NCBI GenBank assembly: GCA_037179385.1
Contig: CM074195.1
Location: 11,631,887-11,695,886, forward strand
Reading direction: 5' to 3'
From: Holothuria scabra
Taxonomy: Eukaryota; Echinodermata; Holothuroidea; Aspidochirotida; Holothuriidae
DNA: 64,000 bases
Under the pieces are notes generated by a model. It was not told the DNA's origin and searched no databases. It saw only the letters and a program-made list of their open reading frames with translations. Made by a program: the position numbers and the translations under genes. Below, in pieces: positions 1 to 9,568 of the stretch (positions are counted from its first letter, which is position 1; each line of letters opens with the position of its first letter).

Positions 1-34
1 CCGTTTTCGGTCGTCACAAGTTTTCTTTGGCCTT

Positions 35-391
35 TCAGCTGTGTCCTCCTCCCTTCACGTTCGGTGCCACCACTGACCTGACTGTACCCCTTCCGCGACA
101 CTCTTCGGGTTCTTTTTCACGCTTTCTTCGTTTTTCCTCTCCTCTTCCTCTGCACTGTTTTTCATGCTTGATCGTGTCTGATTTCCTAGGGCTGCTGAAG
201 TCGTGGCAGACCTGGCATCGAAACATCCTGCGCCCATGCTGGTACTCGGCATGGTTCCTCATATCCTGTAAGTCATTGAACCGGCGAGGGCATTCAGAAC
301 ACTTATACTCCACAACAAACAATGGCCTGTTCCCACTTATCTTCCTGCAAAACGAGAAAGAAAGACAAACTTGAGTGAACGCATTCACCAT
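35..391 (-). pseudogene. C2H2 zinc-finger accessory ORF, left unit (frameshifted near its end)
   Basis: This is a second copy of the zinc-finger ORF seen intact at 4755-5186. The first 85 or so residues agree, including one C2H2 finger (CSEC, then H-x4-H) and a C2HC-like finger (CQVC, then H-x3-C). Single-base differences in the basic, Glu-rich tail shift the frame and produce a different, earlier end. It lies between the integrase tail and the 3' end of the left retrotransposon unit. Function is not known; nucleic-acid binding is only suggested by the fingers. Confidence 0.65.
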
Positions 392-497
392 CTCGCGTTG
401 ACTAGAAAATTAAGGGGCTAAAAAGCCTCAAACACCATATTAAAACTATATACAAAGAAAAGAACACGGAGACGTCATCTTTACTCAACGTTGCCAT

Positions 498-1119
498 CTA
501 TTTATTTACATATTTACACGGGTGACATTCAATTCTAACTGAACCCGTATCTCTGGGGTTCTTTTCGTTCCCTCTTCGGCCTTTGTGAGCGCTGCGAAGA
601 AGACGGCTCCTCTCTCTCTCCTTTGCTTTATGGGCCTCTGTCTCTTTCGTTGATGCTGTTGGGCTGACCGTGTCTCTACCTCCATTTGAGTCCTCATTTT
701 GTCCACGAATACGTGCGTTTTCTCGACTTGGCTTATTATTCTCTTCTGAATTTTCATTCACAACAGTAGTCTTTTTCTCAAGAAAGGACTTCACCCAAGG
801 TACTTCTTCTCCTAGATAGGGACGCAATCGGTTGTAGTGGATGAGCTTCGGCTTCTTCTGGGGTCCCATTATTACTCAAAATAATACGTCGTTGATTCTT
901 TTCAGAACTAAACCCGGGCCCTGCCAAGGGCGGTGAAGTTTTGAAGTGGTGCCCTTCTTTACCACCGGGGAATGCACAAGAACCAGATCTCCTCGTTCAT
1001 ACGTTTGTTCTGAAGCTTTGCGATTAATTCGAAATGACTGTCTGTCGGTGGCCACTTTCAGATGTTCGCGTGCCTGCGTATGCATCTTCCTGATCTTTTC
1101 TTCTAACTTTGCAGCTCAG
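498..1119 (-). pseudogene. Integrase C-terminal remnant, left unit
   Basis: The two pieces (about 1119-876 and 869-498) encode the end of a Ty3/gypsy integrase: a basic helix, then an SH3-like GPY/F-type module visible as RPWQGPGLVLKRINDV, followed by a hydrophilic tail rich in Glu, Lys and Arg. A TGA stop interrupts the frame near 880, where the right unit has a sense codon, and a CT indel near 600-610 changes the extreme C-terminus. The catalytic core (DDE) is absent because pol is deleted upstream. Non-functional as an integrase. Confidence 0.75.
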
Positions 1120-1184
1120 GTAAATTCCATCCTTTTCAAGCCCGGGTAAACCATTAAGCACTGCTATGCAAGTGGGTCCAAGAT

Positions 1185-2560
1185 CTACTGTCGAAGAGCG
1201 ACCCCCATCTCCGACTCTTGGCCGTTTCCCGACGTTGTTTCACTCTGTTTTGCCGTAGTAACCTTTTCTGGGCAATTCCTCTTCACATGGCCTGGTTTTC
1301 TGCACTTGAAACATATTGGGGCACCTTCCTCAGTATACGATGGCTCCCCGTTTGATGTTTTGGATCTCGGCGGCCATTTTCCTTGTCTTCCTTGACTGCC
1401 ATACTGTCTTTTCTCGTCCTTCATAAGCTGTAAATCACTCTGTATAGCTTTCAGTTCTGAGTGCAACTCAGCCATTGACAATTGGCATTGTATTATCTCC
1501 TCTGCTGCAGTCCTTGTTGGTTCCTTTGTCTCATTCTCGCTCTGCCCGACGTTACCTTCTGTTACCCGGACCACTTTCTTTCCTTGGAAATTCTTTTGCT
1601 TTTCTGCCGTGTGAAATGCTTCAATTTCAAGGGCACTTTTCAGGGCATCTTCGAGGGTCTCAGGTCTCATCTTATACACTCCCAAGCGGAGGTCTGGGTC
1701 ATCCAAAGCATCAAGGAAATGATCCTTGGAAAGAAACTTCAACAGCTGAGGTGGAGCTGACGGGTATGCTCGCCTGGCTAGTCTCCTAACCTCCAGTGCA
1801 AGCTGGGGAAGAGTTTCTTCTTTCCTTCGTATCCGGTTCTTCAACTGTATCCGGAATATCTCAGTTTGATGGGAGGGGTTGAACCTTCTGGACAATGCTT
1901 CGACCAACAACGGGTAGTTCCTACGAGAGTCCGCATCCAGATCAGCTAGCACGGCTCGTGCATCTCCCTTGAGGCTAGCCGCCAAGCACATCGCCATCAC
2001 ACCCTTGCTCCAACCGTGGAGTTCAGCAACTACCTCGAATTGGACTTGATAGTCCTCCCACGATGTGCTACCATCGTAAATGCCTGGGCGAATCCCATAG
2101 ATGCCTGAAAGTCCTGGCTTATTGTTGCTGGTACCCCGTTCCATCTGGCCTGTCTCGTGATGTTTTACGGGGAAACTTCTCGTGGAGTATTTGGTCCTCT
2201 GGACTCGAGAGGCCGGCTCTGTTCTCTACCTTCGTACCATTCTAATCTCAGATCACTTCTAAAGGGTTGGTTGGTGACAGTTCCGCCCTTTGTTGAATTC
2301 CACCCAGGTTACTCCATGGGCTGCCTTTGCTAACTGACTGAACAGGGGATTTGGACGTTTTCACCAGCCGGGCTGGTCCTCTCCTCGGGAAGAGCACTTT
2401 CACGCAGGAGGTCCCTTCCTCTCCCTTCAGTATACTGAGATGGTGTTAGGTCAATCAGGTTCTCGCACCACTCATCTGAAACAATCCAATCTCTCTCCAT
2501 GTCTCTGGGACTCCTGAAATCATCATCAAAATATTCTCCACTTCTTGCTGGAGTCTCCAT
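1185..2560 (-). pseudogene. Gag polyprotein, left unit, frameshifted
   Basis: The larger open piece (2144-1185, 319 residues) has the alpha-helical capsid pattern of Ty3/gypsy Gag followed by one CCHC zinc knuckle (CFKCRKPGHVKRNC) near residue 280. The upstream piece (2560-2330) encodes an acidic N-terminal segment that is longer in the right unit, because a one-base difference near 2352 shifts the frame here. Both pieces lie in the right order just downstream of the primer site, so they are probably one broken Gag. After the stop at 1185 the sequence passes within about 70 bases into the integrase tail, marking the pol deletion. Confidence 0.8.
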
Positions 2561-2599
2561 TTCTGCGCACTCAGGACTGCTTCCTTTGAAATAAGCCTA

Positions 2600-2616
2600 T
2601 CCCACCGCTGCCACCA
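2600..2616 (-). promoter_or_regulatory. Primer binding site, tRNA-Leu type, left unit
   Basis: On the minus strand, two bases after the 5' LTR, the sequence TGGTGGCAGCGGTGGGA is complementary to the 3' end of a metazoan tRNA-Leu(AAG) including CCA, over 17 bases. This is the expected place for minus-strand DNA priming and shows which end of each unit is 5'. Recognition of the tRNA is from memory and should be compared with the host tRNA set. Confidence 0.8.
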
Positions 2617-2618
2617 GT

Positions 2619-4097
2619 TGTAACGCGGGCCCGGCGTCGAGTTCCAAGGGATAGGCTTATCCTGTTAAAGAAACACTAAAGCGAACTGTGAGAAGAGATT
2701 AGAGGACACAATGCGAAAACAGGAGACAACGCCAGCAAATTTAAGGTTCAAAAGTAATCTGTTTCCTTCTTATTAAAAATTACATGTCAGAATTACAAAT
2801 ATACAAATGATTATGGCGATATGATTAACGAATTATGTAGAAATGGTACTTGGACCTCCAAGTCAGCTCAGCTATCACACTGCAGGCCTTAACCCTGGAA
2901 ACATACTCAGTACACAACGAATCCCCCACAGCTCGCTGATCACCAGTCCTTCAGCATGCTGACAAACTCCGCTGCCTCAACCCGAGCGTGCTCCTCCACC
3001 AGTCTTCAGTGCAGCTCCCTGCTGTGTCTAACACAGCCGGCTCATCCACAGTGGCCCAACTGCCGATGTTCTGTACGCTGACCATCTAAGCTGGCTCAAC
3101 CTGTGTGTGCTCCTCCGCCAATCTTCAGTACGCTGACCACCTAAGCTGGCTCAACCAGGGCGTGCTCACTTGCCGATCTTCGGTATGCTCACAAACCCAG
3201 CTGACTCGACCTGAGCGTGCTCACCCGTCAATCTTCAGTATGCTCACAAACCCAGCTGACTCGACCTGAGCGTGCTCACTTGCCAATCTCCAGTACGCTG
3301 ATTAACTCAGCCGGCTCAACCCGAGCGTGCTCGCCGGCTAATCGTCAGTATACTCACAACCTAGGCAGGCGTCCCGGGACTATCTCTGGGTACAGGGGGC
3401 AGGAATCAGCGGTTGATGTCCCGTTTATTGTTGGGAATTCCTTAACATTTGTCTTGGGGGTTTACCAGAATCTTATGGCCTTAGATCTCGGCCTAATATC
3501 TTCTCTTGTGCTGTTGTTCAACGATGTAGTCCAACACCCAGTCCTAGAAGCTTATCCTAGTCCACAATTACACCATTTTATTCAGGGTAGGGTTCTCGAG
3601 TAGCATACATTAGCCCTCAAAGACAAAAGCAGTAATTGGGAGGTTTCATTAACTTCAGCTGTTGTGTTACACTTATATGCTCGCAGGCCTAGGCTTACAG
3701 CCTAAGCTTCACGTTACCTACGCTATTGTAGCCAGCGTAGGCGGGACCCTAAGTATTACAGTCGGTTATTAACAACTTTTACAGCTTTACCCTTAAAATC
3801 CCCTGCCTAGGTATCCTTAACTTCTAATAATAATGTAGCAAACTCCTCACCCAACGTTCTTCCCGAAAGGAAACGTCTCAAAGCAGTTATTTCTCGCTAC
3901 AGATCTCCCACTGCTCCTCGCCTTCCTTCTTCAAGGTACAACCACTCCAGACTGTATGTGCCGCGCACAGCATGTCCACATGTGTTTCTCGCAGGCCGGA
4001 TCTCACGTGGCTCGCGGAGCGCGGGAGAACTACTCTGCTGCTTAAACTGACAGGGCGCCACCTCTCAGGAACCGAAGCCACCCGCAGCTACGTTACA
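2619..4097 (-). repeat. Long terminal repeat shared by the two units
   Basis: 1479 bp, bounded by the short inverted ends TGTAACG and CGTTACA. It follows the polypurine tract of the right unit (so it is that unit's 3' LTR) and precedes the primer site of the left unit (so it is also that unit's 5' LTR). It differs from the 1432-bp right LTR by point changes, by one extra unit of an internal minisatellite, and by about 28 bp near 3671-3698 that is bounded by TTACA in both places. The LTR is more GC-rich than the flanking host DNA. Confidence 0.9.
2941..3360. repeat. Minisatellite of about 55 bp inside the LTR
   Basis: About seven to eight imperfect units, each containing a core like CTTCAGTAYGCT, then a segment like AGCTGRCTCAACC, then GCGTGCTCAC. 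The units vary internally, and one unit near 3050 has an unrelated middle. The matching array in the other LTR (7734-8130) is shorter by about one unit. Confidence 0.8.
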
Positions 4098-4111
4098 CTA
4101 CCCCCTCCTTA
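4098..4111 (-). promoter_or_regulatory. Polypurine tract of the right retrotransposon unit
   Basis: On the minus strand AAGGAGGGGGTAG abuts the LTR start TGTAACG. This is the expected plus-strand primer position and confirms that the LTR at 2619-4097 is the 3' LTR of the right unit. Positions 4112-4446 are non-coding 3' internal sequence in which I see no other feature. Confidence 0.8.
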
Positions 4112-4446
4112 GCTTATGCGTCCCGCATAATCTTCGACTCAAAGAAAAACAACAGGAGAACTTCCTCTGTACAGGTAACACTTGTTTATTAACAACCTTT
4201 TTAGGAAAGTACACATCAGAAAAACGGCGACCTTCACCTTTGTCTATTTACAAACTAACTCAAGTAAAGTACGGTTACTCAGGAATAGCAGTAAACTTCT
4301 TTTCTTCAACTTCAAAGACCCTGCCATCTGGATACACAACACGTTTTGTGGTTGTAATAAGTCTGAGTCCATCCGTCAGCAGGTATGAAGTACTTCGGTA
4401 GGATTCTCTAGTCCCAGGTAATCCAACTTCATCTCTTTCCGCCTTT

Positions 4447-4710
4447 TCAATTTCTCCCTCGGCTGTTGCAGAACGTTCTACCAGTGGCGAACCTCGATCC
4501 AGAAGTTTCTGGAAGAGACGGCCATGTAGGACTTCTCTGAACCCTGGGTGGGGTGGGATGAATCACAGCCATGGGAGTCTTGCCCGCTTGTTCTGCCCTC
4601 TCGTTTTCAGTTGATTCTATGTCCATGTCATTAACTTCCTTTTCATGCCCTTTCGCAACATTTTCTGATTGTTTCGTCAGTTTATCTCTACTTGACCTTT
4701 CTGCCCCCAA
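4447..4710 (-). CDS. Hypothetical 87-residue ORF, 3' region of the right unit
   Basis: This small ORF lies downstream of the zinc-finger ORF and upstream of the polypurine tract. It is hydrophilic, rich in Glu, Lys and Ser at the N-terminus and Pro/Arg rich later. No domain is recognised. It may be a further part of the zinc-finger ORF separated by a frameshift or an intron rather than an independent gene; the left unit's matching part is outside the window, so conservation cannot be judged. Confidence 0.3.
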   Translation of the reverse strand: MGAERSSRDKLTKQSENVAKGHEKEVNDMDIESTENERAEQAGKTPMAVIHPTPPRVQRSPTWPSLPETSGSRFATGRTFCNSRGRN

Positions 4711-4754
4711 CTCCTTAGATGTGTGACTGACTCCCCTGAGTGGTTACTGTACCA

Positions 4755-5186
4755 TCAACCTTTGCCTTCTTTCGCTCGCCCGTGGTTTGGTGACCTTTCC
4801 GTTTCGGTCGTCACAAGTTTTCTTTGGCCTTTCAGCTGTGTCCTCCTCCCCTTACGCTCGGTGCCACCACTGACCTGACTGTACCCCTTCCGCGACACTC
4901 TTCGGGTTCTTTTCACGCTTTCTTCGTTTTCCTCTCCTCTTCCTCTGCACTGTTTTTCATGCTTGATCGTGTCTGATTTCCTAGGGCTGCTGAAGTCGTG
5001 GCAGACCTGGCATCGAAACATCCTGCGCCCATGCTGGTACTCGGCATGGTTCCTCATATCCTGTAAGTCATTGAACCGGCGAGGGCATTCAGAACACTTA
5101 TACTCCACAACAAACAATGGCCTGTTCCCACTTATCTTCCTGCAAAACGAGAAAGAAAGACAAACTTGAGTGAACGCATTCACCAT
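4755..5186 (-). CDS. C2H2 zinc-finger accessory ORF, right unit
   Basis: 143 codons starting at an ATG in a good context. Residues around 30-53 form a C2H2 finger (YKCSEC, 12 residues, H-x4-H). Residues around 59-80 form a second finger with C-x2-C, 13 residues, H-x3-C. The rest is a basic, Glu/Arg/Lys-rich tail. It sits after the integrase tail and before the polypurine tract, a place where gypsy elements normally carry nothing or an env-like gene. A pyrimidine run ending TTTTGCAG about 60 bases after the ATG looks like a splice acceptor, so the fingers may be expressed from a spliced RNA (inference). The fingers are not retroviral CCHC knuckles. Possible origins are a captured host exon or a lineage-specific accessory gene. 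Confidence 0.6.
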   Translation of the reverse strand: MVNAFTQVCLSFSFCRKISGNRPLFVVEYKCSECPRRFNDLQDMRNHAEYQHGRRMFRCQVCHDFSSPRKSDTIKHEKQCRGRGEENEESVKRTRRVSRKGYSQVSGGTERKGRRTQLKGQRKLVTTETERSPNHGRAKEGKG

Positions 5187-5329
5187 CTCGCGTTGACTAG
5201 AAAATTAAGGGGCTAAAAAGCCTCAAACACCATATTAAAACTATATACAAAGAAAAGAACACGGAGACGTCATCTTTACTCAACGTTGCCATCTATTTAT
5301 TTACATATTTACACGGGTGACATTCAATT

Positions 5330-5908
5330 CTAACTGAACCCGTATCTCTGGGGTTCTTTTCGTTCCCTCTTCGGCCTTTGTGAGCGCTGCGAAGAAGACG
5401 GCTCCTCTCTCTCCTTTGCTTTATGGGCCTCTGTCTCTTTCGTTGATGCTGTTGGGCTGACCGTGTCTCTACCTCCATTTGAGTCCTCATTTTGTCCACG
5501 AATACGTGCGTTTTCTCGACTTGGCTTATTATTCTCTTCTGAATTTTCATTCACAACAGTAGTCTTTTTCTCAAGAAAGGACTTCACCCAAGGTACTTCT
5601 TCTCCTAGATAGGGACGCAATCGGTTGTAGTGGATGAGCTTCGGCTTCTTCTGGGGTCCCATTATTACTCGAAATAATACGTCGTTGATTCTTTTCAGAA
5701 CTAAACCCGGGCCCTGCCAAGGGCGGTGAAGTTTTGAAGTGGTGCCCTTCTTTACCACCGGGGAATGCACAAGAACCAGATCTCCTCGTTCATACGTTTG
5801 TTCTGAAGCTTTGCGATTAATTCGAAATGACTGTCTGTCGGTGGCCACTTTCAGATGTTCGCGTGCCTGCGTATGCATCTTCCTGATCTTTTCTTCTAAC
5901 TTTGCAGC
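5330..5908 (-). pseudogene. Integrase C-terminal remnant, right unit
   Basis: One uninterrupted frame (5878-5330, 182 codons from the first ATG; the similarity begins about 30 bases earlier) carries the basic helix, the GPY/F-type module and the long hydrophilic C-terminus. It is intact where the left unit has a stop, but the HHCC and DDE parts of integrase are lacking. About 70 bases separate it from the gag stop at 5978, where a full element would hold several kilobases of pol. Confidence 0.75.
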
Positions 5909-5977
5909 TCAGGTAAATTCCATCCTTTTCAAGCCCGGGTAAACCATTAAGCACTGCTATGCAAGTGGGTCCAAGAT

Positions 5978-7351
5978 CTACTGTCGAAGAGCGACCCCCA
6001 TCTCCGACTTTTGGCCGTTTCCCGACGTTGTTTCACTCTGTTTTGCCGTAGTAACCTTTTCTGGGCAATTCCTCTTCACATGGCCTGGTTTTCTGCACTT
6101 GAAACATATTGGGGCACCTTCCTCAGTATACGATGGCTCCCCGTTTGATGTTTTGGATCTCGGCGGCCATTTTCCTTGTCTTCCTTGACTGCCATACTGT
6201 CTTTTCTTGTCCTTCATAAGCTGTAAATCACTCTGTATAGCTTTCAGTTCTGAGTGCAACTCAGCCATTGACAATTGGCATTGTATTATCTCCTCTGCTG
6301 CAGTCCTTGTTGGTTCCTTTGTCTCATTCTCGCTCTGCCCGACGTTACCTTCTGTTACCCGGACCACTTTCTTTCCTTGGAAATTCTTTTGCTTTTCTGC
6401 CGTGTGAAATGCTTCAATTTCAAGGGCACTTTTCAGGGCATCTTCGAGGGTCTCAGGTCTCATCTTATACACTCCCAAGCGGAGGTCTGGGTCATCCAAA
6501 GCATCAAGGAAATGATCCTTGGAAAGAAACTTCACAGCTGAGGTGGCACTGGCGGGTATGCTCGCCAGGCTAGTCCCCTTGCCCCCAGTGCAAGCTGGGG
6601 ATGAGTTTGTTCTTGCCGTCGTATCCGGTTCTTCAACCGTCTCCGGAATATCTCAGTTTGATGGGAGGGTTGAACCTGCTGGACAATGCTTCGACCACCA
6701 ACGGGTAGTTCCTACGAGAGTCCGCATCCAGATCAGCTAGCACGGCTCGTGCATCTCCCTTGAGGCTAGCCGCCAAGCACATCGCCATCACACCCTTGCT
6801 CCAACCGTGGAGTTCAGCAACTACCTCGAATTGGACTTGATAGTCGTCCCACGATGTGCTACCATCGTAAATGCCTGGGCGAATCCCATAGATGCCTGAG
6901 TCCTGGCTTATTGTTGCTGGTACCCCGTTCCATCTGGCCTGTCTCGTGATGTTTTACGGGGGAAACTTCTCGTGGAGTATTTGGTCCTCTGGACTCGAGA
7001 GGCCGGCTCTGTTCTCTACCTTCGTACTCATTCTAATCTCAGATCACTTCTAAAGGGGTTGGTTGGTGACAGTTCCGCCCTTTGTTGAATTCCACCCAGG
7101 TTACTCCATGGGCTGCCTTTGCTAACTGACTGAACAGGGGATTTGACGTTTTCACCAGCCGGGCTGGTCCTCTCCTCGGGAAGAGCACTTTCACGCAGGA
7201 GGTCCCTTCCTCTCCCTTCAGTATACTGAGATGGTGTTAGGTCAATCAGGTTCTCGCACCACTCATCTGAAACAATCCAATCTCTCTCCATGTCTCTGGG
7301 ACTCCTGAAATCATCATCAAAATATTCTCCACTTCTTGCTGGAGTCTCCAT
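5978..7351 (-). pseudogene. Gag polyprotein, right unit, broken
   Basis: The C-terminal piece (6535-5978) has the same zinc knuckle and linker as the left copy. The N-terminal acidic piece (7351-7028) stays open about 30 residues longer than in the left unit before a stop. In between, single-base indels near 6533, 6668 and 6899 break the capsid region. A block of about 130 bp around 6533-6660 carries a cluster of substitutions not seen elsewhere between the two units. Confidence 0.75.
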
Positions 7352-7390
7352 TTCTGCGCACTCAGGACTGCTTCCTTTGAAATAAGCCTA

Positions 7391-7407
7391 TCCCACCGCT
7401 GCCACCA
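7391..7407 (-). promoter_or_regulatory. Primer binding site, tRNA-Leu type, right unit
   Basis: Same 17-base match and same two-base spacing from the LTR end as at 2600-2616. Confidence 0.8.
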
Positions 7408-7409
7408 GT

Positions 7410-8841
7410 TGTAACGCGGGCCCCGCGTCGAGTTCCAAGGGATAGGCTTATCCTGTTAAAGAAACACTAAAGCGAACTGTGAGAAGAGATTAGAGGACAC
7501 AATGCGAAAACAGGAGACAACGCCAGCAAATTTAAGGTTCAAAAGTAATCTGTTTCCTTCTTATTAAAAATTACATGTCAGAATTACAAATATACAAATG
7601 ATTATGGCGATATGATTAAACGAATTATGTAGAAATGGTACTTGGACCTCCAAGTCAGCTCAGCTATCACCCTGCAGGCCTTAACCCTGGAAACATACTC
7701 CAGTACACAACGAATCCCCACAGCTCGCTGATCACAAGTCCTTCAGTATGCTGACAAACTCCGCTGCCTCAACCCGAGCGTGCTCACCCACCAGTCTTCA
7801 GTGCAGCTCCCTGCTGTGTCTAACACAGCCGGCTCAACCACAGCGGGCCCAACTGCCGATGTTCTGTACGCTGACCATCTAAGCTGGCTCAACCTGTGCG
7901 TGCTCCTCCGCCGATCTTCAGTACGCTGGCCACCTAAGCTGGCTGAACCAGGGCGTGCTCACAAACCCAGCTGACTCGACCTGAGCGTGCTCACCCGTCA
8001 ATCTTCAGTATGCTCACCAACCCAGCTGACTCGACCTGAGCGTGCTCACTTGCCCATCTCCAGTACGCTGATTAGCTCAGCCGGCTCAACCCGAGCGTGC
8101 TCACCGGCTAATCGTCAGTATACTCACAACCTAGGCGGGTGTCCCGGGACGATCTCTGGGTACAGGGGGACAGGAATCAGCAGTTGATGTCCCGTTTATT
8201 GTTGGGAATTCCTTAACATTTGTCTTGGGGGTTTACCAGAATCTTATGGCCTTAGATCTCGGCCTAATATCTTCTCTTATGCTGTTGTTCAACGATGTAG
8301 TCCAACACCCAGTCCTAGAAGCTTATCCTAGTCCACAATTACACCATTTTATTCAGGGTAGGGTTCTCGAGTAGCATACATTAGCAAGACAAAAGCAGTA
8401 ATTGGGAGGTTTCATTAACTTCAGCTGTTGTGTTACAGCCTAAGCTTCACGTTACCTACGCTATTGTAGCCAGCGTAGGCGTAGGCGGGACCCTAAGTAT
8501 TACAGTCGGTTAATAACAACTTTTACAGCTTTACCCTTAAAATCCCCTGCCTAGGTATCCTTAACTTCTAATAATAATGTAGCAAACTCCTCACCCAACG
8601 TTCTTCCCGAAAGGAAACGTCTCAAAGCAGTTATTTCTCGCTACAGATCTCCCACTGCTCCTCGCCTTCCTTCTTCAAGGTACAACCACTCAGACTGTAT
8701 GTGCCGCGCACAGCATGTCCACATGTGTTTCTCGCAGGCCGGATCTCACGTGGCTCGCGGAAGCGCGGGAGAACTACTCTGCTGCTTAAACTGACAGGGC
8801 GCCACCTCTCAGGAACCGAAGCCACCCGCAGCTACGTTACA
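7410..8841 (-). repeat. 5' long terminal repeat of the right unit
   Basis: 1432 bp with TGTAACG/CGTTACA ends, near-identical to 2619-4097. It lacks about 28 bp present in the other LTR near 3671-3698, has a 6-bp GCGTAG duplication near 8475, and has one fewer minisatellite unit. The element-host junction is at 8841/8842. Confidence 0.9.
7734..8130. repeat. Minisatellite of about 55 bp inside the right LTR
   Basis: Same family as 2941-3360, with about one unit lost around 7955-7990. The difference lies between two otherwise near-identical LTRs, so copy number changes faster than single bases here. Confidence 0.75.
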
Positions 8842-9568
8842 AAACTATTGCACATCTTGGTACATTGTTTCTGCTAAGCCCAATGATGCAATTCTTATAC
8901 AATCAGGAGTGGCATCAGAGGGCCACCAGGTGGCAGGGGGGGGAGACTGGCCCTCGATATTTGCAAAAAAATGTGAAAAGAGAAGGCACTGAAGTGATGC
9001 TTTGCCCTCCTATGAAAATAACCTGGCATCGCCCCTGGATGCTATGACTTGTTAATTTGGGCTCACCAAGTGAAAAGGCTTATTTGTATCCCTGTTGCAA
9101 GTATTGGAGTATGTACTTCAGATGTGACACCTGATATGAACAAAGGGTTAACAAAGGATCAGTAAATATAGATGATTCTGGATTCTCGTGTGTTAGTTGG
9201 TTAGATGAGGTTTTACAGCTCAGTTTCTAACCAATTGATTCTCATGTCTGAAGTGTTAGCTTTTACATATCCAATACAGCTTTTAAGGAGTTTGACAAAG
9301 AATTCCTGCAAAAATTAAGGGGAGTTTGTATTTACAAGCTTTCTCCCTTTCCATCCCATCATCTGTTGACTTGCAAAATGATCACTTCTGGTAAATGGGA
9401 CTACATAATATTAATAGGATGTCAGGAGGTGAGGAGGGGTGATCTTTTCAATCTCTTGAAACATGATTGAAAACAGTCATTCCTGAATTCGAATACCAGG
9501 GTATAGTTATTCAAGGTTGGGTGAGAATATCTTCCCTTTAACTTTGCAAAATTAATCTTTTAACTTAC
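8842..9568. other. Non-coding DNA left of the last visible TDP-43 exon
   Basis: I looked on the minus strand for the RRM2 exon that should follow the exon at 9569-9709 and did not see it, so this is probably intron. Positions 9184-9236 resemble the tail of the SINE family described at 18070. The rest is unremarkable AT-rich sequence. Confidence 0.6.

Larger units (their letters stand above)
1..8841 (-). mobile_element. Tandem array of two Ty3/gypsy-type LTR retrotransposon units sharing one LTR
   Basis: Reading on the minus strand the order is LTR (8841-7410), tRNA-Leu primer site, gag, integrase C-terminus, zinc-finger ORF, polypurine tract, second LTR (4097-2619), primer site, gag, integrase tail, zinc-finger ORF, window edge. 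Positions 1-4097 closely match about 4799-8841 apart from small indels and one divergent patch. LTRs start TGTAACG and end CGTTACA. Protease, reverse transcriptase, RNase H and the integrase core are missing between gag and the integrase tail in both units, so neither can move by itself. A middle LTR serving both units is what unequal LTR-LTR recombination leaves behind (inference). The outer left LTR lies outside the window, so no target duplication can be checked; the right flank begins AAACT. Confidence 0.9.

Noticed and set aside
2941..3360. Regular repeats that could be taken for a CRISPR array
   Set aside because: Units are degenerate throughout with no constant-repeat/unique-spacer pattern, and they lie within a eukaryotic LTR.
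4755..5186. The C2H2 ORF as a retroviral envelope or as the gag zinc knuckle
   Set aside because: No signal peptide or membrane segment is seen, and the Cys/His spacing is C2H2/C2HC rather than the CCHC knuckle found in gag.
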